Made by a program: the position numbers and the translations under genes. The notes beneath the pieces were generated by a model, which saw nothing but the letters and a program-made list of their open reading frames with translations, made no database searches and was not told the origin of the DNA. From positions 101,544,433 through 101,608,432 of the forward strand of contig NC_079212.1 of the NCBI RefSeq assembly GCF_029633865.1: DNA of 64,000 nt. Reading direction: 5' to 3'. The stretch comes from Lampris incognitus. Taxonomy: Eukaryota > Chordata > Actinopteri > Lampriformes > Lampridae. Positions 56,825-64,000 of this stretch are shown piece after piece; position 1 is the first letter of the stretch; every line of letters starts with the position of its first letter.

Positions 56825-57593
56825 CAGGGTTGAGTCGGGTTACATTGAAATGTATTCAATAATTGAATAAAAATTACATGGGAATTTTTGTAATTAGTAA
56901 CGTAATCCGTTGAATGACCAAAAAAATTTAATTTAATCTGAATACTTTTGGACTGCTTTTGGATTCCTTCAGAATCCTAGGATATCTTAGGAAGTAGTAC
57001 CAAATATTTCATTTAATAATTACGTGTTGTGATAATATACGTGCTGTAGATAATAGGGTAGTACTTTATTATAACAGCTTTCAGTTTGCAAACAGTATCT
57101 TTATCCAACTAAATTCTCAGTTCACTGGTTAATCCTTCATAAATAACCTTATCTCAGTTCACTAGTTAGTGAGCTGAACTGGACGTTCGGCCGTGTTTCC
57201 GTTCAGTGAGTGGGACTACACAGTAGGAGCGCCAGTCAAGCACTGAACAATTCAGTGAAAGAACCTTTTTAATGAACTGATTCTAATGATTCAGTACACT
57301 GAAAAGAGCTGCTTTGCCCATCACTACCACAAAGTAGACCACTTGTCTAAGAAACCCCATATGTCAGATGGGCTTTTCATAAATCAATAGAACATTGATT
57401 ATCATGAAAAAGGTTTCATAATTTTAAAATTGCCATAGCATAAAGATGTAATCAAAAATGTAATCAAGCAATCCTTGACAATGTAACTATAATCTAATTA
57501 CACATTCAAATGTAATCTGGGCTGATTATAGTTATTTGTTGTAATCTGATTACATAATCCCAATTACATGTAATCCGTTACTACCCAATCCTG
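56825..57593. mobile_element. hAT-type MITE (probable)
   Basis: The left end is cagggttgagtcgggttac. The right end inverse is caggattgggtagtaacgg, followed by attacatgtaatt-type sequence seen inside both ends. The 8-base flanks tttactgt and tgtattgt agree at 6 of 8. There is no coding capacity. Confidence 0.65.
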
Positions 57594-58897
57594 TGTATTG
57601 TATGAATTTGTGTTGGACTACTGTCTGCAAAGCAAACTCCCCCTCAGTGACATTAAAATTTTACTCTACTCTACTCTACTCTACTCTACTCTACTCTACT
57701 CTACAGGGCTGCAATGTCAACAAATGCCTCATTCATATGATGCCTGCTTGAGTGGACGCCTGTCATTTACTTTATACACCTGGAAGTAGAAGATCTCCTT
57801 TACTGGGTTTGGAGAGCACAGCAAGATGGCGAAGAAATTTGCTTTCAGGTTGTGATGTTTTACAAAATCAGCCCATGTCAGCAGATACTTGGCAGAGACA
57901 AAGTTTCATAGTATTGGCTTCCTTCCTTGAAATGCTGCATGCTGTAGCTAAATTTTCTCCTCAGTATATTGTCGTACGAACTGCAGCGGTCCACCCAATT
58001 CAGGGCATAGATGTTTTATTAGCATTAACACTGCTTTTGTCAGCAGAGAAGTCCCACTGTGGCTCAACACTTCATCAATCTCCATCGCTCCCTGAAACAG
58101 AGGACACGTGAGCAAAACTGGGATATTGGAAACATATCACTACACATCAAACAGCAAAACAAGCACTTTTTTCCTATTAGCACTGTAATATTGCAGCAAT
58201 ACGATACACATACCTGATTCAGTGGATGTCTCAACACCTTTGTCCTTCCATTGAGTAAATTTGCCAACTTTGTGACTGCTCAAAAGAAATGTAATTGTGG
58301 CATGAGTGAGGACACTGACCCTCTAGGACATGTATTCATTCACAAGAACGTTTTTGTTGGATGTTCTTCAGGGTAAATTCAGTCACCTTGATGAACATTT
58401 CCACTATTTTCCTGCTCTGTGGAAACAAGACCTCAACAAACTCCACTTGTCTCCTGTTATCTGTGCAGTACTAAAATTATAGTAAAGCTATTTCACACCA
58501 AATTCTGTCTTTGATATACTATGCAGGCAATAGTATGATTAGCATTACTCAGCACAGTACAGTGCTGTAACAGTATTACTTTTTGCAGTGGGTTACTATA
58601 GTTTACATTTTGAGTAGGAAAGAAAATATAAGTGGTCAAACTTTTAAACTTTGGATCTGCAACCTGTAAGGCTTTCATTATAATTTAAGACAGTGGTATG
58701 TCTTCTAATGCCTTGACCCCATCCCATATGACATCTTACTAGTCCCATAACCTTGACCCTTAACACTACCTGCACCAGCCTGCGATGTGTTGTCAAAGAC
58801 AGCAGCATAGGTTATCTAACAGCCTTTCAGTGTGTTTTACAGATTAGAAGATCTGTTGCTGTGTTAATAACTGGGGCAGGTTTGTTAGGCATCACAC
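57594..58897. other. No recognisable gene (1.3 kb)
   Basis: It contains the pentanucleotide repeat. Open frames at 57,752-58,111 and elsewhere show no known motif. Confidence 0.45.
57662..57704. repeat. (ACTCT)n microsatellite
   Basis: More than eight perfect 5-base units. Confidence 0.96.
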
Positions 58898-59391
58898 TAA
58901 TCACCCCAAATAACCCAAAAGTACCCAAAAGATCCCAGAAGCATCCAAAATAACCCAAAAGTACTCAAAACATGCCAGAATGGCTACCAAAAGCAACCCA
59001 AAAGTATCCAAAATTCCCCAAAACATGCCAGTACAGATACTCAACACAACCAAAAACAACACAAAACTTCCCAAAAGTGCCCCAAAAAACCAAAACCAAA
59101 AACAATACAGATACCCAAAACAACACAAAAGTACCCAAAACATGCCAGTACAGATACCTCTACAACCCAAAAGTGACCCCAAACAACCCAAAAGTATCCA
59201 AACCCTGCCAGTACAGATACCCTAAACAACCCAAACTAGACAAAAGTACCCAAAACAACCCAAAACATCTCAAAAGTACCAAAAAAACAAAACAAAAACA
59301 AACAAACAAAACACACAAAAAAACACAATACAGATACCCAAAACAATGCCCAAAACATGGATACCCAAAACAACCCAAAAGCACAACCGTC
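58898..59391. repeat. CCCAAAA-rich minisatellite-like array
   Basis: About 500 bases of acccaaaagtacccaaaac-type units, with catgccagtacagatac recurring at about 59,025, 59,140 and 59,206 (variant at 58,973). Spacing is irregular, so it is a degenerate array. The Lys/Pro/Gln-rich or Leu/Gly/Phe-rich open frames are not genes. Confidence 0.85.
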
Positions 59392-59659
59392 CTACTCTGC
59401 TTCTGATTGGCTTACCCTGTTATTCTTATCCTAACCCTAACCTATCTCACTCCTCATATGACCAACCAATGACCAACCAACGAAGACAACTAATACTAGC
59501 CAATCAGAGGCAGAGTAGGGTGGGTCATGATTTCGCCATCCTAGGAAAAAAAAATTGATCGTTGGAGATTGTACCCGCTCAACCCAAGTTACGCGGGGCA
59601 AGGACAGGCATTCGGGGAAGAGTGGGAATGAAAGAGGCACCGTTCTCCCTGTTACAAGT

Positions 59660-60410
59660 CCGTGTAAATGGTAAATGCGCTTTACAATATATGCCTCACT
59701 CCACCCATTCACACACACATTCACACACTGATGGTGGAGGCTGCCATGCAGGCAACAACCTGCTCATTAGGAGCGGTTAGGGGTTCAGTGTCTTGCTCAT
59801 GGACACTTCGACATGCTCTCTGGAGCAGTGGCGCCCCCAAGGGGTGGCCAGGGGTGGCCACAGCAACCCTGATACGATCCCTGCCCCCCCCCCCGCTGGC
59901 CCCCCCAGCCACGAGTCGCATATGCAGAATATGCTTCTGATTATGCATAATATGCTTCTATCTGATATTTTCATTTTTAATTTTTGGACATATAACAATG
60001 AATCTTTTAACATGTTACAATGTATACAGATACATAACACATTAAAACAGAATTGTTGTGGAACTCAAAATGTTAACTGTACTGGTATTAGTCTATGCAC
60101 ATCAGATATTTAGTAACATTAACTGTAAAAAAAAATAAGAAACCAAAGTATGTCAGTATGCTATTCCTTAACTCTCATATTGACAGTTTTCAACTAGCCT
60201 ATACATTATACTACAACAGCATAATAGAATTCCTGAAATTCAGTCATGGCTTTTGGTTTTTGTGTGCCACCCCAAGATTTTCAGTGGCCCCATTTGGCCA
60301 CCCCTATGAAACAATTCTGGGGGTGCCACTGCTCTGGAGGAGCTGGGGATCGAGCCAGGAAACTTCCGATTACTGGATGACTCACTCTACCTCCTGGGCC
60401 ATGCCGCCCC
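59660..60410 (-). mobile_element. tRNA-derived SINE (family D), split by a MITE
   Basis: On the minus strand it starts gggcggcatggcccaggagg, then tagagtgagtcatcc (A-box-like) and tggctcgatccccagc (B-box-like). It continues after the MITE with gagcatgtcgaagtgtccat and cactgaacccctaaccgctc. It ends near gcgcatttaccatttac. Confidence 0.75.
59826..60331. mobile_element. 506-bp hAT-type MITE inside the SINE
   Basis: Ends cagtggcgcccccaa and (inverse) cagtggcacccccag, with ggggtggcca blocks inside both. A perfect 8-bp duplication CTCTGGAG flanks it (59,818-59,825 and 60,332-60,339). It has no transposase. Confidence 0.93.
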
Positions 60411-61929
60411 GAGCATCAAAATGATTTTGAAGCTGATATTTTAAGGTAAAAAAGTTGCATAATGTTGCTTTAAACCCCAACCAAATGCAAAAGCAGATCA
60501 AATTATCATGCAGCTCGTTCGAAACGATACTAATATTCGTTATACTCTTGGCATTTTCATCAGATAATGCAAGAACGCAGATGGTGTACTTGCCGGCTGT
60601 TGTCATAGCAACTGTTTAACTATATTCTGTGACGAGCGATGGTGTTTCATTGCCACTTACTTAACGCAGTGACACAACCGTGCTTCAAAGGGGTCATACT
60701 AATCATCCCTAAACTACCCAAAAGTACCCAGTTTGGAGTGAGTAATATGACCCGCTATGGGCATTAATCCGGCATGATTAAAAACATGTTTTGGTGGTTT
60801 GTGAGCTGAGTGTTCAGTACTAATATTTTTTTATTTCAAGATGTTTTTATTGAATTTTTACCAAAAATGAACAGGGTTGGGCCCATATATATCCCACAAT
60901 GTACAGAACAAGCAAAAACAATCAAAACCCTGTGGCAGTGACAGCGGTAACAGTAATATAGTGAAACAGCCCTTCCCTCCCACCCCCTGATTATCTGGAA
61001 TAATTCCAAGGCACAATGTCTAGGAGAAAAGAGGTGAATAATGTAGCTATTTCCATGGAGCCAGGTATTGTTTTTCATGTCAGGGGCCGAGTTAAAATGA
61101 ATATTGTGCTTATATTGTTTGGGTGTTATGAAAATATGATAAAAAGGGTTCCCGGGTTTTATAAAAACATTTCCTCTCTGTCACTGACTGAGAATCTCAG
61201 CAGCATCACTAATTTGAGATTATGTCTCAAAGCCACTGGCTAAGCATGGACAGGGCAGCATCCTTCCATCTGAGTAAAATTGTGCGTCTGGGCCCAAGAG
61301 CAAAACAAAGGCCACCATGCGGCGCTCCGCAGATGTCAGATGAGAGTCAGCTCCATCAGTAACGCCAAACAGAGCAATAAGAGGGTCTGGGTCTAGGTTT
61401 TGTTTAATAATAGTTTCAATACTCCTGCACGGAATAAGTGTATACAAAAAGTAGAAGTAGTAAAGTATTAGTTATATTCCTAGCTGTTTATGCCAGTGAT
61501 TTTTTTTTTTGCACAATGAAACTCGACTGCACACTGTGACTCAAAAATGATGAGGAAAATCAAGCCAGTTTTATTAGTACAGCACTAAATCACAGAACAG
61601 GTGCAGCGGGCTTCATATGTATACAATGATAATTAATTAAAGCAAATTACAAAAGAAAACATCGTTTACCCTTAGACCTTCAGTGACAAAAAGCTGTACA
61701 TATAAAAGATTTTCAGGAAAAAAAAACACTTAATGAAAGCATCTTAAAGCTATCAATATAATAAAAGGTGTTGTTAAATCAAATGTGACGATACTCATCA
61801 CAGTATATTAGGATCTTCAGTTTTACAGTATGGCTTTTCACAATGCTCGAGGCTGCTTTCCCCTGCCCAGAAAGAGACTGACAAAGGCTAGTAATTCAAC
61901 TGTTTCCTAGTTTGGTTTGGCACATTAAA

Positions 61930-61933
<4 letters not shown>

Positions 61934-61969
<36 letters not shown>

Positions 61970-61991
61970 ACACATGCATGCACGCACGTAT

Positions 61992-62038
<47 letters not shown>
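61934..62038. repeat. Two (CA)n microsatellites
   Basis: 61,934-61,963 and 61,995-62,038, joined by a CA/TG-rich link. The Cys/Val open frame over it is an artefact. Confidence 0.95.
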
Positions 62039-62039
<1 letters not shown>

Positions 62040-62244
62040 TAAATGGATTAACTACATTAAGATAAATTAAATGTGGAAGAAATGAAATAACATTAGTAAT
62101 GAATCCTAAACAAAATTTCTTCACACAATGTTTCACCAGGTATATAAGTCATTCAGCACTTCATCTTGAAATATTGATTTGCAAAGATCCTTTTCAAGGT
62201 CACATTAAATCAAAACATGATGTACTGGACTTCTAAAGTACTTA

Positions 62245-62303
62245 TTTTAATGTTTCTCCGTACACCTGCTGACAAACAGCAGGTGTATGGAGAAACATTA
62301 AAA
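62245..62303. repeat. 27-bp hairpin with 5-base loop
   Basis: The arms tttttaatg-type (62,245-62,271) and 62,277-62,303 pair at 26 of 27 positions, with loop acaaa. It contains caggtgta/tacacctg. Confidence 0.88.
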
Positions 62304-64000
62304 GAAAAGGTTGAAATACACCCCAAAATGTAGACTTCAAGCATGAGGAGATGCACAAAATGTTGAGTCACAGGCTTGTTGGGTCAAAGTTAACTGGAGT
62401 ATCAACGGCCTTTAATCTACTATGACCCACGGTCAGCGCCAGTCAGGTCTGCAGCTCCTGACCGCTGAGCCGGAGTCATGACAGAGCATTTAACAGGCTT
62501 TGTGTTAATGCAAAAGATCTGGTTTTTAACTGGGCTCAGGTCTTTTAGTTTCACCACTTTCCAAACAGAGGAAACTGCTCAGAAGCGGATTTGAATTGTT
62601 TTAGACAGACAAGAGAGGATCATGTCCTTGATGCAAAAGAGACAAAAATCAGACGCTCTGTCTTGATTTAGACATACGTGGGACCAGGTCTACCAATCAA
62701 ATAGGGTGCTTTCAGAGTTTATCTTGTTAAATAATAATTTTTTTTTGTTTGCTTCTTGCCTTTGTTTTCAAAGTCCCATGTTCATCTCACAGCGCCAACG
62801 AGTAATATTTTCTTCCTCTTTTATAGTCATATTTGACCAATCCTTTTTTTTTTTTTTACTTTGCTTTTGTTTCTTCAACGCATATATCACCAATCTTTCA
62901 TCTGCGCCACACATTGTACCATCTTTAAGATTTTTCTCTGCGGATGAATTCAGGGTATGTTCACAGTTTGAACGGACCTCTTTGATATGTTTGCTCGGGA
63001 AGGAGATATTCAATACAGGGTGGCAGGAAACGCTGATTTCACTGAGAAATGACAAGAAAATGTGACCATGGCAAGGTCAAACAAAACCACAGAGAGAGCT
63101 GAGGCGAAAATTCAAATGGTTCGGATTTTTGTTGTCCTTTAAAATGGAATTCCCTATCCAGCAAATAGCCACTTGGAGCCTTCGAGACATATGCTTTCCT
63201 TTTAGGGAGAGTATATCCACAACCTCTCATGCCATTGTAAAGTGGTCATCATGACATGTTAAGAAACTACTGACGGTTACAGGGGCCTTTGTTTTTATCT
63301 TATTTTTGTAATTATACTGTTGTGATGTCACCCCCAAATAATGGCTAAGTTGTTTCTTCTTGCAGATTTTTTTTCTTTCCTTGTTTTCTTTTGCAATGTA
63401 GTTTATTACTAGTGGCCAAAGAGTATCTTCTTGGTGTGTAGTGCACACAGATGCATTTAGACAGACGGACACCTCCAAAAAGCCATCCTCATTAAGACTT
63501 ATACTGTGATTTATAGGAGTTGATTTTGTAAAATGACCTTTTAACCTTTAAGAATATTTGAAATTCACATAAAAATGCCCTTCTTTTCTTAGTACTTGCT
63601 GTTATCTCGCTCTCTCTCTCTCTCTCATAGGCACTCTTTTTCTCATGCGTTCCCTCACACTTGCATAATAAATAAACTCGCAAGCAAACACACACATAGA
63701 TATGTACAAACACAAATGACATGTGCACACCCTTTTATATTTTAGTTTTTGGTTGGACATTCCAACCGTAGAAGCATACGGACATGTGAGCATCTACCAG
63801 ACCCTGTTAAACAGCCTGTAAAGGAAGATAGATTTGCAAAATGCCAAAAAGGCCAAATTACGACAAAGTCTTCTTTGAACACTTATCCCCACATACCACA
63901 AAAACGACTGGTGTTAATGTCCAGGCAAAATCAGCCAACGTTGTTGTTCAGATTGACCAGTGTACTACATTTAGCTTCAGGTTCAAGATCCTCAAAATCA

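Larger units (their letters stand above)
60411..64000. other. No recognisable gene (3.6 kb)
   Basis: AT-rich sequence with CA tracts at 61,934-62,038 and a strong hairpin at 62,245-62,303. A (TC)n run lies near 63,607-63,627. No exon, RNA gene or element boundary was recognised. Confidence 0.45.

Noticed and set aside
57752..58111. 119-residue frame as a host exon
   Set aside because: No splice signals in register, no recognisable domain and no conservation clue.
58901..59384. Gly/Phe/Leu-rich frames that look like a membrane protein
   Set aside because: They are translations of the CCCAAAA-rich array on the minus strand.

Overview
The window looks like teleost fish nuclear DNA. It has AT-rich intergenic sequence, one spliced vertebrate gene, many (CA)n/(GT)n tracts, and a mixture of elements typical of fish: Tc1, hAT, PIF/Harbinger, piggyBac, DIRS, L1, RTE-like LINEs, Penelope-like elements and tRNA-derived SINEs. 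I see no bacterial-style operons, rRNA genes or CRISPR arrays. Almost every long open reading frame belongs to a mobile element.

The host gene is an agouti-signalling-protein gene (asip family) on the minus strand, with three coding exons at 24,945-24,777, 24,593-24,544 and 23,938-23,771. Together they give a 126-residue secreted protein: a signal peptide, a basic linker, and a ten-cysteine agouti domain ending in a terminal cysteine. A tRNA-derived SINE sits in its last intron. The upstream flank carries a (GT)n/(GTGA)n tract, and a full-length Tc1-type transposon with an open 347-residue transposase lies about 0.8 kb upstream of the start codon.

Layout. 1-2.2 kb: 3' part of an L1 ORF2 (minus). 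3.8-7.0 kb: a decayed hAT element holding a solo LTR. 7.0-9.5 kb: SINE, GC-rich retroposon and foldback repeat. 10.8-16.7 kb: a near-complete DIRS retrotransposon (minus) with Gag-like, RT/RNase H/methyltransferase-like and tyrosine recombinase regions, inverted terminal repeats and an internal complementary region. 18.8-21.9 kb: an RTE-like LINE next to a Tc1 remnant. 23.0-25.0 kb: asip. 25.5-27.9 kb: a repeat pair, one copy split by the open Tc1 element. 28.1-32.1 kb: one hAT inserted in another. 32.1-36.5 kb: retroposon, SINE with a 16-bp duplication, and CA tracts. 36.5-41.4 kb: a Harbinger element containing a SINE that contains a deleted hAT. 42.0-45.3 kb: an RTE-like LINE split by a Penelope-like fragment. 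45.9-49.6 kb: palindromic MITE, SINE in a Penelope fragment, and a YMDD-type LINE split by two insertions. 49.8-53.3 kb: a piggyBac remnant with a 358-bp tandem duplication. 53.9-56.3 kb: a third RTE-like LINE containing a MITE. 56.8-60.4 kb: MITE, pentanucleotide repeat, minisatellite, and a SINE split by a MITE. 60.4-64 kb: no recognisable gene.

The main story is layered insertion history. Several nests can be read to the base from target-site duplications, and some of these are confirmed by uninterrupted paralogous copies in the same window. All assignments come from reading sequence and translated motifs by eye. Family names rest on remembered family hallmarks, not on database searches.
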